A stretch of 64,000 nucleotides of DNA from Acanthaster planci (lineage: Eukaryota > Echinodermata > Asteroidea > Valvatida > Acanthasteridae): NCBI RefSeq assembly GCF_001949145.1, contig NW_019091364.1, forward strand, positions 505,913 through 569,912, written 5' to 3'. The notes beneath the pieces were generated by a model that saw nothing but the letters and a program-made list of their open reading frames with translations, was not told the origin of the DNA and did no database searches. Position numbers and translations under genes: made by a program. This document shows positions 35,701 through 47,894 of the stretch, in pieces; position 1 is the stretch's first letter; every line of letters starts with the position of its first letter.

Positions 35701-36291
35701 TGGCGAGGCGAATTTTTGTTTTCCCAACTAAAACCATATATTTTCTGTTTTTTTGTTTCTGCTGTAGGTGACTCCCTCAGCGCACATCGTGGCAGTTCCT
35801 TCTCAACCAGTGACAGTGACCTCTCCGGGGGTCAGTGCTCCTCCTTTCGAGGCGGGGCCTGGTGGTACCCACGCCTCTGTGGTGACAGCAATCTGAATGG
35901 ACGCTACCTGGCCGGTGTGCACACGGAGTTTGGCGAAGGGGTCATGTGGCACACCTGGCGGGGTCTGACTTACTCCCTGCGCCGCACTGAGCTCAAGTTC
36001 CGCCCCATGGTGGCAAGTGATCGTCAGCCGCCGACGACGCCCCAAGAGACCGGAGGAAAAGCCGGTGAAGTAGACGGAGAGGCGGAGGGGGACACAGGTG
36101 AAGTGGTAGAAGGTGAAGACACGTCTTCTTCGGTATCCTCATCATCCGTTGAGGAGGAACCGGAAGAGATAACGGCCGCAGAACCGACTGAGATGGCCCC
36201 TGAACTGCCATTCAAGGGTCGAGTCAAAGGAAATCTTCAACCTCGAAAAAATAAGAAGAAAAAATCTAAGGGAGACAAGGGAAGGCTTTAA
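32782..36291 (+). CDS. secreted fibrinogen-related protein 4 with long charged C-terminal tail
   Basis: Exons 32782-32926, 34495-34637, 35235-35499 and 35768-36291 give 358 residues, phases 1, 0, 1 as in the three minus-strand genes. The signal sequence is about 1-35 ([17 protein letters not shown]). The fibrinogen domain (about 50-266) shows [80 protein letters not shown] and LKFRPMV. The calcium-site region reads [11 protein letters not shown], so the DxDND core of its neighbours is altered. Residues 267-358 form a tail absent from the others: a Glu/Ser/Thr-rich acidic part, then a lysine-rich end ([12 protein letters not shown]). The tail may bind polyanions or matrix; that is inference. 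Intron 1 (1.57 kb) contains the tRNA-Leu cluster. AATAAA at 36987 is a distant polyadenylation candidate. Confidence 0.92.
33245..33295 (+). pseudogene. truncated tRNA-Leu, unit 1
   Basis: Acceptor and D-arm remnant (AGCAGCGTTGCCAGGCGGTCT) run directly into the T arm and 3' acceptor (GTTCGAATCCCACAGCTGCCA). The anticodon and variable arms are deleted. Confidence 0.75.
33393..33474 (-). pseudogene. tRNA-Leu pseudogene, unit 1
   Basis: Full-length but damaged relative of the tRNA-Leu at 34012. A run of C on the plus strand replaces part of the anticodon arm, and both acceptor ends carry substitutions, so no usable anticodon remains. Confidence 0.75.
33841..33890 (+). pseudogene. truncated tRNA-Leu, unit 2
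   Basis: GGTAGCGTAGCCGAGCAGTC and the T arm/3' acceptor TCGAATCCCACTGCTGCCA are joined with the anticodon and variable arms missing, as in unit 1. The deletion therefore predates the duplication or happened twice. Confidence 0.75.
34012..34093 (-). tRNA. tRNA-Leu(TAG)
   Basis: An 82-base type II cloverleaf on the minus strand: acceptor GGTAGCG/CGCTGCC, D arm GGCCGAGCGGTCTAAGGC, anticodon stem CTGGT/ACCAG with loop TTTAGGC (anticodon TAG), long variable arm, T loop TTCGAAT. All stems pair apart from the usual wobble, so it is probably functional. Confidence 0.88.
34280..34361 (+). tRNA. tRNA-Leu(AAG)
   Basis: An 82-base type II cloverleaf nearly identical to the minus-strand copy at 34012, but the anticodon loop is TTAAGGC (anticodon AAG). 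Acceptor, D, anticodon, variable and T stems all pair. A T-rich stretch follows it (ATCTTTTTAC), suitable for RNA polymerase III termination. Confidence 0.88.
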
Positions 36292-36587
36292 AGGGTGAAA
36301 ACATGAAATGTCCATGAAATGTAGCTTGGCTACTGCAATGTTGACAAGTGCTACTCATGCAGAACGGATAAGGTTGCAAATGCTTTAGTAAATTAACTTT
36401 TGGGGAATTTTGACCGATTAATTTTGTCGATTTCACAACATCTTGTTAAGCTTTATTGACTTGTGGAATTTCAATTTATTTCAATATACATCGAGGTTAT
36501 TCAACTTATGCGATGGATTAAGATGCTTCCCCAAAGTTTAAGCCATAATTATGTGTAAGTATGAAATCCTGTTATTAATTAGATTGA
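36292..36587. other. 3' flank of fibrinogen-related gene 4
   Basis: Probable 3' untranslated region. It is A+T-rich and has no ORF. The first clear AATAAA on this strand is at 36987. Confidence 0.45.
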
Positions 36588-36711
36588 AGCCGTGTCCGAA
36601 TTACCTGGCTGTGGCTTGCAATTACGCATGAGTCTATGGTTTTGAGCCGCAGCCACTTCCCATCGAGTCGTGTATAATGTCAAGCTGCAGCCAAGTGATT
36701 CGGACGGGGCC
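36588..36711. mobile_element. MITE (GTCCGAA foldback family), copy 1
   Basis: Inverted arms of about 30 bases: GCCGTGTCCGAATTACCTGG at the left, and the reverse complement of GCCCCGTCCGAATCACTTGG at the right. A 60-base centre includes GGGAAGTGGCTGCGG on the minus strand. A diverged copy in the opposite orientation lies at 57372-57509. Confidence 0.75.
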
Positions 36712-37249
36712 TAACGCTTATTGTATGGTAAAGCTGGCTCGTCTACTGCCACCAAGCGGCTCGAAGTATCTTATGATGAATGCGTGCCCATGATATGACG
36801 TCATGAAATGCGCAGGTGGTTTGTCGCATAAAAGAGAGTGGACATTGATTTGCCCTCCTAAAGCTTTAAGGGTTTTGTTATCTGTGATAGACAAGGAAAT
36901 GCGCATGCTAGACAAAAGTTTCCAACGTGCTGAATGTGCTTCATCTCTACAACCTTGGTTTTGTTCCTATCATAGCGCTGAGGTTTAATAAATGCTAAAG
37001 TTGACAGCATTAAGTTGTTCCAGAAGTCGTGGTTTGTCATTCTCCGTGTTTATTGCATCTTAAACAAGGTTGAAGTCCACATTTAATTTTTAATGTTCTG
37101 CTTTCTGAGTAATTCTGTTTTCTACCAATTTATAACTGTCTGATTCTCCAGGGCTGGCAGCCACGAGGAGCCGTTTTTAATGAGCTTTTCGAGGACTTTT
37201 CCGGCATAGTTCCGGGCTCTGACTGTTAACGACAGACTCACCATCTACG

Positions 37250-37327
37250 ATGTCTTTTGCTTTGCCACTCGTATCTGTGTTGGCAGCGTGTGTTCAATTT
37301 TGTGCCAGTTCACCCGTCCATACAGCC
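37250..37327 (+). CDS. possible orphan first exon encoding a signal peptide
   Basis: ATG at 37250 gives MSFALPLVSVLAACVQFCASS, a typical signal peptide with a hydrophobic core and small residues at a cleavage point, followed directly by the strong donor GTGAGT at 37328 (phase 0). No downstream exon could be assigned within the window. It may be the start of an unrecognised secreted protein, a decayed gene, or chance. Confidence 0.3.
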
Positions 37328-40300
37328 GTGAGTAAACAGCGGTGAACAAGCTCGTGAACAAAGTAAAACCACCGACTTGAATCCTTAGTAAATATCCTAG
37401 AACTCGACGGTAGAGATCAGTATCGATGGCGTTTTGATGTACCTACTGTATGAAGAAAAAAACGAGTATTTACAGGACGTGATCAACGTCTCCTCTATCA
37501 TTAATTGAAGTGGAAGAGCGACGCATTGAGTCAAATCTTCCCTGGTCGTGTCGTTACGGTATCGTTTCACATTGGTTCCTGAGGGAGTTACTGGTTTCTG
37601 ACGTTGCCAGGCACCAAGTGTCCACTTTTTGGCGCCAAGTTTTTACTCAGTGATAAGGGGGATTTTATCAGAGGCTGGTCGTGCATGTCTATGCGAGTCC
37701 AGGTCTCAGGGTTTAATTTGAGAACAAAGTATCTTCAGGAATGTGATGCTGTCAGAATCTGTGACATCTTTTGACCAAACTTCTAAAGCACGCTCGTTTT
37801 AGTCCAGGTACTCTAGCTTTGTTTACGTTCAGCATTTTCTGTGTTTGCACATAATGGCGTCACTGCAACGCGTAATTAAGTCATGTTAGTCTCTCGATCA
37901 AGTCGACGATACCGACTGTCGCGAACTAAACTGTTTTATGTTGGTAACCTAATCGTATTTCATACTTATTAGCGAAGTTTATGGCTTTAAGGCTCCCGAA
38001 ACACCTTCATATATTGCGGAATCTATAAGAATAGTTGTTGCAACCTTCCGATGAAACTAGGCGTTTTCGTTACGTTGTCGTTTTTGTTTTCTCTCAGGGT
38101 ATTAGAGTTTTTTCCTTTTAATTCAGTTAGATACTCTTATGTAATCTGTTATTGTGCATAGCGGGACTCGGTGGCATCTTCCACCTGCCTCTATTATTTG
38201 GTGAGCAATAAAACTAGTAGAGTGTGACAATGTGTCGATATTATGGCAGTACATCGCGCAGGACGCATTGCCCTCGCCAGCAGGTTCAGATGTGAAGATG
38301 GATACTTGCAGTAGTGATCCTGAATGAAAAGAGAGAATTAATGAATGACTTGAAACCGACCGATCTTCCTAACATGGCCAGCTCTAGCCCAACAACCATT
38401 ACGGGAGAAAAAGGTCTGTGAATCTCTGACCAACAGCGGTAAAAGAGGACTGGTCAACCGATGGATCGTAAGTCAGGGTATTCTTCTACATGTATAAAGA
38501 ATCTGTGTTGTGGGTTAAATGATCGAGCACACGACTTTGGCGTGCCTGGTTCAAAACGATCTAAATGTGAGGAGGTGGACAATAGAAATACATGACAAAG
38601 AATATTCATTCGCCTCCACAACCGCTTTCCACTTCATATACGTCTCTGCCTGACGACCGATGTGTACCATTAAAGACACGCAATCAGTGAGCATAGTTCT
38701 CTGTAACCTTTTCATTATATGCAACTTGTATACCCAGCGTTCCACAACTACACTGTTATTAAGAATGAAAAAGCAATAACGTGTCTGTCCAACGCCTCGA
38801 TAAATGTTCTCGGTCCACCGACGACTTTCAAAAAGTGATGTTCCCTACATAACGCCGGGAGAAAATAATTTGCTGCTGTTAAACTCAAACAGAGCCATGG
38901 CAGGCTCCACTTTCCTTCTTTAACAAGTAACACGTCCAGTTTTGTTTTTCATTAGGCATAACCACTGGCCATAGAGCTTTGTGTCAACACTGTCTGGCTG
39001 GCAGAATTCAATTACATGAACTAATAATTTCAGGGTTCAGCGTTAGGACGTGTGTTCCAAAGATTTCATGATTTTTCATCTCCGACCAAAGATGAAGTGT
39101 CGCTTCAATTATTAGCTATATCGAAATGACTTGAGCGTAAATGATGTGAGAAAAAACAGCTGACAAGTCATCAATACCAAGACTTCCAATAATTGAAACT
39201 GTTATCTCCGCTGAGATTTAATCGCACATCATAATATAAGATTTCTGCTACCTTGACGGAAGTTCTAGGGTGACTCGAACGTAGTATTCAAATGTAGAGC
39301 AGACCACCTTTACAGCAAACAAGGACACCATTTTCACTGGTAATAATTGCCAGGGTAAGGCAGAACAAGAGAAATGTATTTGTTTTCCTCTGCGGATCAG
39401 CACATTATGAACTCAAGTGGGGCGCCTCTAATGACCTCCGTAATTAAATTAAAGCCATCCTTTCCAGTACATGCTGGTTCCTCATTCCTTCACCGATTTT
39501 GGGATGAACTTTTCAATCTGAAAATGCTACCGGCACTAGTGTGAGCTTGGCATTCGTATCTGGAATACAAGTGACACGTTGTTTACGTTTCCTCAACCCC
39601 GGGACTAGACTGCTTCAAGTGGAGAAACGAATAACAACACTTGTGTGACGTGAGAGAGGTTGATCTCCAAGCACGTGACCTTCCCCAAGCCATATGCTGT
39701 GTGCTACCGTCTGCCATTCACGTCGACTTCAGGTAGCAGTGTGTTAACCGGGTTTTATACTTTAAAGTGTTGCCACTAAAAAACCCTTCATGTCAAATAA
39801 CGGACAAAGGTTTTCGCCCAGATGTTTTGACCTCTGCTGTTTTTCTTCAGCTGTACAAAAACTTCGGATTTCTTCCCTTTTTCGACATTTCAACATCATG
39901 TACAACATAATGCATAGTATTATTATTTATGGATATCAAGTGGCGTGACGAAATAGCAGTAAAAATGTAAGTTAAACAATTTTCTCAGTAAATGAAAGGA
40001 ATGCGTCAGTATTAACTGAACCAAAAGATGAATTGAAAGAGAAATCAACTTCACGAATTCCACAAGGAAAAGCCGTTCCCAGAGACTTACACTCCACTGC
40101 TCACTGTTCCATTTTATTAAACAACAGCAAACAGTCGTAGGCCTACACATGAAAAACTTACTCATCACCATTCCGACTTTAATTTCTGTACAATGGAACT
40201 GCAGTTTCCAACCAATGCTTCATTTCGATATCACTTCACAGAAACCAGTCACCTGATATCACAAAACAAAATGTCAGGCTCAAGTCATTCATGGACGCAG

Positions 40301-43300
40301 CATATCCCGTCAATCTCGCCAGCAGCCCGACGTACCACGTTTCTTAAGCGCACAGCAAATACACGTGTAAGATAACATCATCAATGGCGCACAGCAATAT
40401 TTTCACTCATCATTTTTCCCGATGGAACCGTAGCGTGGAGCTCGAGTTTGTCATGTACTTGACGGAGTGCACATGCAATAAAGACGATTCGTATCTCCAA
40501 GTGAGGAAGGAATGTTAAAATGATTCAATGCATCAATGTGTATCAAACTAGTCAAGTTAGAGCCCAACAGCCACAAATGGGATGGGGCAACGTCGCATAT
40601 CGACTGACCCGTAATCGTCATGTATTCGAAAAACGCGCATGTGTCGAAAAGATTCTATGCTGTACAGTGTTTAAGTCTACTATCACATATTATTTACCAG
40701 ATTAATAATATCATTAGGGAAGGGCTCAAAACTTGCTGACTGCCGATTGTTGCTAAATGCATTGTCTTTGAGAACACTCCCTTTAATATTTTTTAATAAA
40801 CGAACATATCATTTTGGTAAAATAACCACTCTATTTTGCGTCTTGACTTGAAACACAGATACACCATTGTTGGTGAATAATTGATGTAATTAACTAAGAG
40901 CATGCATTTAGACCAAAATAGTGATTAAAACTGAACTTCAGACTCTGTTCCCTCCTGTTCCATTTCTGAATTAAAGGCTGTAATGTCAGTTTTGCGTTAA
41001 AAGGTTCCACTCCGCAAACCTGTCAAAAAAGAGAACTATCAATACATAATGACTAGGACTGGAGAGTTTGGCAAACATCTCCTCATTTGATTTGAAAATT
41101 ATTAATCGGTTTTAGATAGCTTACGTCACAAGTTGCTGGAAGCCAATCAACTGCATGGCAATGTGGAAGTATGTACAATGTAATTAGCTCATGGAGAGTA
41201 CCTCAAGTTATAAGCAAATTACCGGTCATAGGCAGTGGGTTTGCCCTAACTTCTGACCGGGATGGGGTAGAATTTCTCTCCCCCATGGGTTCATAACATC
41301 GATAATTGGGGGTTTAATCTGTATTAAAATAGAAAGGCCCACCATCACCTGAAGTTTCCAGCTTTGGAAGAGAGTATTTGCGACATTTTGCGGTCTTTGC
41401 CGTGTCACAACGAAATTCAAGATGCAGGTTGCAGTTCTAATTTTTTATGTAGAACGTCAAAATACCACCTCATGAAAACAACTCAAAGTTCACGCAAGGT
41501 TTGCTATAATTTTACCCCATTTGCCCAGTTTACGTGACTTTATTACCATTTCCGGAGCACTGCAGAACCGCTCCACACACGAGAGACAAAAAATTGCCAA
41601 TTTAACAGTCGACCATTATTTTAATATTGTTTACTCTTCGTTGTCCTTCCACCCAAGAGTACAATGTGGCTCTGTTTTAAGAGACACCTAATGTGAACAA
41701 GGTCAAATATAAACGCCTTGATCCGCGTTGTTGCATAAAACTCCCTGTTTATCCAGAGTAAATTTCACGACCAGAGGGGTGGCATCACTAAGGCTGATGC
41801 GTTGAAGTCATCCATCAATAGCCCTGTTGACGCGATCACACAAGACGTTTTGATCTGTCCGTTTGTTTGGAGAGCAAAGTGAATATCGTACCCTCGTCAT
41901 TTTTCACCCTTTTTGGCAGCTGTCCCCCAGCGAGACCAAACTGGGGCGAATCTTGCCCATTCATCACATTAGCGATTATATACGAAAAAACACCAAGGAA
42001 CTTGTCATAAATTTGAGCCCAGACTACTAAAAGAGGCACATAATCAAAAAGCTACTTCGCACCTCGACCACAGGCACTAATATAACTCACGTCAGGGGCG
42101 GATCCAGGGGGCGTGTGGCACAGCCCCCCCCCTCGCAAAAAAAAACAAATTGATCTGTGCCACCATCACAGACGGGGCTGGCATTTTTTTTTTCCATCCT
42201 GAATAAGTTTTGTTGATAAAATGTCCTGTTTCAATTTGCACAGTTGAAAAAGTCAAGCTAAAGCCTTCTTTTTAATTTCCTTCCCAGGTAGCTGTAGAAT
42301 CAGCGTCCGCCGATCAAATACACTAGCAGCAGGACCAGGCTTGACCGCTCGCCGGCTCTGCTTTCGAGACAAAGGTATAAAGTCTTCTTGTACTTCAAGA
42401 CTCACAGCATTTTTGTTCACAAATGCAGAATGGACCCGTTCGTCGGTGATTAATGACAAAAACTCTTCAAGACACTCAAGACAATATGTACTCCACAATT
42501 CGGGCAAAATATGTGATGTAATAAGTTGTTTAATCAGGCAGATGACCGAAGCCGAAGATCGAGAAAGTGCAAGTTGGTGACGTTATGCGCAAGCAGGTAC
42601 AATCCGAACTCTTATTTCAGGCACGACATAATTGCTGTCTTAAAGGAACTGTCTCTCTTCTTGCGCCGTGACCGGTGGACAAACGCGCCTGTTAAAAGTC
42701 ATTTTGCTACAACTACTGTGGGCACAGTTTGGCCAACACAAAGGAGAATAATAATACAAAAGAGATGGCATAGGGTGTTAGAATGGTACAAGCTTTAAAT
42801 TATACAGGAAAGCTGAACGCTGGCAAGCGTCGTATAGACGATTCTACATTAAACATCCATGATGTTGAATTGTTTAAAAGTCAGGTCTGTGTAAAAAAAA
42901 CAAGCGTGTTTATAAAAATGCCAAACAACTTGTACCTTTCAACGGGTACTCCCTAAATAACAAACCCCTCTTTACAGACATTTGTGAACCTGCCAAGAAT
43001 CCATGGTAGAAACATTGCTTTTAACAAAAACCATGGCTTTTGCCTGAGTGTTTGTTCAACGATCTCTTGCATTAAATTTCTTGCCATCTCTTATGTCTAC
43101 ATCGGCCTCCCAGAGACGCGTGATGAGGTTAAATATTAATGCACGAAGTACAAAACGACACCTCCCAAGCAAATAGTTTGACAGCACAGCCAAGAACATA
43201 CAAGATAAATACGCGTTATTTATAGTCCACCATAAAGACGTGTGTATACACGACAGCGCAGTCCGACTACCACTTACAGTTTGAAAGTTATTTTGTTCTC

Positions 43301-43814
43301 TGTCCTTACCAGAGTGGTAACGGTGTTTTAATTGCAATTTATCAGTAGTTTCAATGATAGAGGACATTAGCCAATGTCACTGAAGAAAGTGATTTTTTTT
43401 TAAATACGACATTTGTGACATTTCTTTGCAGTTGACACCTTGTCACGATTTGTGCACGCGAAGTGGAACTATAATGTTTGGTAATCGTGGTAGGATTTAC
43501 GCCTTGGACAGAAATCATGGGCTTGCAATGAATATTTTCTTCATCGAAATTTGTATGAATCAGGGTGTAAAGACTACTCCCACAAAATGCCTGAAACGTT
43601 GGGTATAATGTGATGGTTTACGATGTGTAGAATTAAACACACGTTTTGCTTTAGATGAACATTTTTTTCTCCTCAGGTTTTTAAAGTTCATTTGTTCTCA
43701 TTGTGAAATCCAGATCCTGCATTGGTTTTTATTAAAGATGCAATTCATATCATGGTGAAATTCATTCCTGCCAGGCGCCAGACTGCCTCACGCCAACACC
43801 TGCTAATCCAATGC

Positions 43815-44219
43815 TCATAAGGTCATCAGCGTACCCTTGTCGCTTGGACTGTCGAACAAAAGTGGATCAGAACCCCTTCTTTTCCGGTCCACTTTTCCAA
43901 TGACATGATAGCCCCATATGTCACGAGAGCTTATGGCGTGACTTAACGCTCTTTTACTGGAGTGCCAAAACTCCAACCTGCCTCTGGCTCGATGATAAAT
44001 GTGAAAATAATAGGACAAAGTTCTCGAAAATATTTTGTGAGGTGTTAGAACACTGCTAACACTATGGGCACTGCCCTCGTGGATTGTGGATACTAACCGA
44101 GGTTCACCATGTTTATTGATTGCTTGATTTCTAGTGTGGAGATTATTGAGTCTTTTAAAAATGAGCAGATAATGAGGGCAAAACATGTTGTTCGTCCTTC
44201 GGGAGTCGAAGATGACCAC
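43815..44219 (-). CDS. unrecognised 134-codon ORF, possibly repeat-derived
   Basis: An uninterrupted frame (first in-frame ATG may differ), rich in Arg, Ser and His, with segments such as HVIGKVDRKRRGSDPLLF. It has no signal peptide, membrane segment or family signature I recognise, and no clear splice sites. It is longer than the chance ORFs around it, but could be part of an interspersed repeat. Confidence 0.2.
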   Translation of the reverse strand: MVIFDSRRTNNMFCPHYLLIFKRLNNLHTRNQAINKHGEPRLVSTIHEGSAHSVSSVLTPHKIFSRTLSYYFHIYHRARGRLEFWHSSKRALSHAISSRDIWGYHVIGKVDRKRRGSDPLLFDSPSDKGTLMTL

Positions 44220-47200
44220 GACAATCAGTTATTTTATGGGGCAGTGGCGCGGCGGTATAGAGTCCATCTGTGAGTTTGCATTCCATTCTTATAGGATAAA
44301 TTTAAGAAACATGTTCAGAGTTTTAATGTTTCACAAAGCTAAATCACTGACAATCCTTAGAGATGCGCTTGAGACTTCCGACTGTCTGCTATAGTTCCAA
44401 AATCTTTACACGTCCAATACAAACCTGGGTGAAAGCAGCAACTTGCTACTAAAATGGCACGCTGATCAGGTGATCCCGGGCTTGCAAATAAAACAAACAG
44501 TACAAAGTATCATGATTTTCGCGACTGAAAGAAAGTCAAACAACATATCCTTCTTCGACATTCTTTATTGAATTGGTCATTGCAGATTGATCATGTTATT
44601 AGTCCATGACAAACTTAAAGCAATTCTGCACTTCAGATTTTATACAACAGAGCAAAGATTTGATATATACGCAGGTTTTGCAATATTACTATATTCCCAG
44701 TGAGTGTATTTGTCAAGCTGGGAGAATTCTACATTTTTGTCGTCTTAACAAGCTTTGCCCAAGTTTTGTAAACGAAATGGATGTGTGTACATCTTCGGTC
44801 CACATTGCTAGTATATTATTGCGAGCTAAGACGATTGTCGACATGCACCCAACGAATTTCAGTTCCCCAACCGGAGTTTATTTTACTTGTTGTCTGGCTC
44901 TATACTAGCTAAATATAGCACGTGCGGTCACCATGGTATTCTGCTGGAAGCCGAGTACTGATTCTGGGACATAAGGGGAATGGCCAGAATACATGCTAAT
45001 CACAATAACTTAATATATTCACACCATAGCAAAATAATATTCAATATGCTGAACTTCACATGATTGATAACGGACTATCAATTTTGTTGTAATACGACTT
45101 ATACATTTAGTTATATTAACGAAGTATCATATATCAGCTTAGTTTCAATAATTGCAATAACTTTAGTTGCGCATCACTTGTAAATAGTCAGGTACCATTC
45201 AGTAATAAAATAAGTTCAAACCTTTGCAATGTTCACCAAATAAATGTAATTGTTTTAATGATATTGAAAGCTTTACTACTACCCACAGAATACTCAGTAG
45301 TTCAGCGATATTACAAGAGAAAGTTGAATATTGTCTACCAACTAATTGCCTCTTGCGTCTATATAGCATTTATCTTTTGGAACATTAAGTGAAATAGCAT
45401 TACAACACGAAACTCTTAATGTTTATAACAGACTGTCTTGTAAACTAACTTGGTTTTGATCAATAGACCAGTTCGGTATTCCAATAGCGCATGCCCAAAA
45501 TGACGTGCGTCCAAGGTCATTCACGGTACGTAACATGACGGGCAAAGTCATTTCAGGACTTTTTCTGTCGAATCATTAAATATATTGTACTGGCAATTTC
45601 ATGTACGCCAGAATGTTGAGGGACTTCAAAGGCGCGCCCTTTCCACGCACATCGGTGACAATGGAACGCTGATTGTCAAAAATCACGTGACTGAAAATCT
45701 TCTATACGCGTGCTCGATCGAGGTACAACAGCGGGCGTCATTGGTCTGACTTGTAAGCTTGAATCGCTGCTCTCGATCGACTGACCTTGCCATCTAAAAT
45801 ACCGAAGTGGCTCATGGTTAGAAGATTTTTGAAAACAACTTAAGAACAGATTTTTTAGGGAAAAAACAAGGGGCTCGTGGTTTGCGTGTGTTTGTTTGTA
45901 ATTGGTTGGCGTTACACCAAACACAAAAGGCCATCGTGTCAAACTGGCAAGTTGTGAATTATTGTGGTGAAGTGAAACACTCTGTCTTGTCGGAATTTTT
46001 TTAAATTAAGATACCTTTTGATCTTCCTGACACGACGAGTTTTCCGCTTGCTTTCTGTTTCAGCACATGATTGAACATGATAGTTTTGAGAGGTAAAAAT
46101 TACTTCTCGCATCCATCATTGCAATGAAACCTGTAGACGATGTTGAAGTAAAAAAAAAACCACAAAGCCGTCCTTTTCGGCTTAACTGATTTTTACATAT
46201 CTCATACAACAACATATTGATCATATTGCTTCTGTTATTACTAATTAATCTATGATCTTAATTACAATTTCTGAAACATAGATGCATCCAGCTAGTTTAC
46301 TGTCTAGGCAACACGTCAGGGATAAGATGGTCCTACAAATACGAGAAATATCGATAGGTTATTACATGCAGAATCCGCAACTGTATTATGCTTTAAATGT
46401 GTCGATCTTGGTTTTTAGTTCTTCACAAGAGGAAATGTCGCATTTTAAAGTTCACTTTGAATTGATGACACCATCCACTAAGAACTAATGTCCATCATTA
46501 ATTTATGCTGTAACAGCCATTTACATTAATGACTGAGTCACTGGATCGGTTTACGTCGTAAATTTCCTTCGGAATAAACCTATCACGATTTCACACGTGT
46601 TTGATCGTGATCCCAGAGTATACTGATCTGCAAAATGACGTGCATGTGCCAGAAAACGCACAAGATACTTGCGATGGAAGCAGTCTCTGGTGTGTTTTCA
46701 ATCGTGCTGTGAACGTTTTACGTGCAGAGATCTGCAGAGATAAATTTCCATGTCGAATTAAGTGCTTGTAGTTCTCTTAGCAACAGTCTGTTTTAGTTGG
46801 CTGCACTCGATTAATAGTAGACATTTAGTGTTCCCTGTACTTTCACGTCACTTCTAATGCAATAAACACTCAAGAATTATTTCAAGTTTCTTTGCATGGT
46901 AAAAAGCAATATGCGAGAATGCACGAAATGAGCAATCTCGTTCTCATTGCTTTTTGTAGTCAGTCATGGCCTTCAGGAGCGGTCTCGGAAGTTTATCCAG
47001 GGGATCAGGCTCGTAGAATTTTTTGGGGGGTCCGATTGTTGCGGACAGGCACACACATAAGTAAGGCATTACACAGGACAATTAATAACTTATAGAATGT
47101 CATCTTACTATTATTACTGTAATTGTCTTTTCATTATTCATGTATTTACTTTTGGTGTTAGAGCAGGGGGCTGAGCGCCAACCCGCCACCCGCCACGCTG

Positions 47201-47261
47201 CATCGGCCCTTAGCAGTTTTTTTTTCCTGAATAATGTCTGGCACGAGACTTGTGCTATTAT

Positions 47262-47534
47262 TTAGGGGGGCCTGGTCACGGACGTATGAAAAACCTGGAC
47301 TTGCAATGCCGTTGTATGAAATAGAAGCCAACCAGCGGCCATTTTACCGAGCCGAATACAAATGTGTGGGTTGGCTCGCTTCTATTGACGCCAGGGAGAA
47401 CAAAGGCAGGCATTGCCGGGCAAGCTTTGTAGTCGGCTTGGTAAAATGGCTGCTAGTGGATTCAGTGATCTCTATAAACTGATTGAGGGCCTTCTGAGTC
47501 CAGATTTTCTTATATACGTCCGTGGGCCTCCCTG
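47262..47534. mobile_element. MITE (CGGACG family), copy 1
   Basis: About 270 bases with inverted ends: GGGGGGCCTGGTCACGGACG at the left and CGTCCGTGGGCCTCCC at the right. Subterminal inverted blocks are AGCGGCCATTTTACCGAGCC and its complement GGCTTGGTAAAATGGCTGCT. No coding capacity. Confidence 0.78.
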
Positions 47535-47894
47535 AATGTACAGTGGTTACATTGTCAAATCTGCATACCTCATGGGGTCAGGGACGGTGGAACGATTTTA
47601 AAAGTGGCGGGTAGTAATGAGACAGTAGATTAAAGCACGATTCTTACACAGATAAGGGGCTACAATACAGATAAGAGTTAGGTCAGTAGTCCGCCAGCAA
47701 CGTATATAGGTTTCAATACACAAGTAGATTGTTTCCTTAACTACTTTGACTGCATCATTGTAATGCCTGAAAAGATGTACTTAACTACATTTAGGTACAA
47801 CCTACATCTGTCAGTATCAGGTTTTGTTCGATTGATGCATATGAATGGAGGACAACGGAAAAGAATCCAATAGTCACGGGCAAGACTCGGAATT
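47535..47894. other. spacer between two MITE copies
   Basis: About 360 bases of A+T-rich sequence with no recognised feature. Confidence 0.5.

Larger units (their letters stand above)
36712..47261. other. gene-poor stretch of about 10.5 kb
   Basis: No confident gene. The only candidates are a possible signal-peptide exon at 37250-37327 and an unrecognised 134-codon ORF at 43815-44219, listed separately. At 42093 a CAGGGGCGGATCCAGG stretch resembles a hAT-type transposon end, with no partner found. Remaining ORFs are short and overlap on both strands. Confidence 0.5.

Noticed and set aside
42093-42580. hAT-like terminus (CAGGGGCGGATCCAGG) followed by ORFs on both strands
   Set aside because: No matching inverted end was found and the ORFs show no transposase signature, so I could not define an element.
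45465-45815. Inverted CCGAACTGG/CCAGTTCGG-type motifs 330 bases apart
   Set aside because: Only about 15 bases match imperfectly; insufficient to call a MITE.
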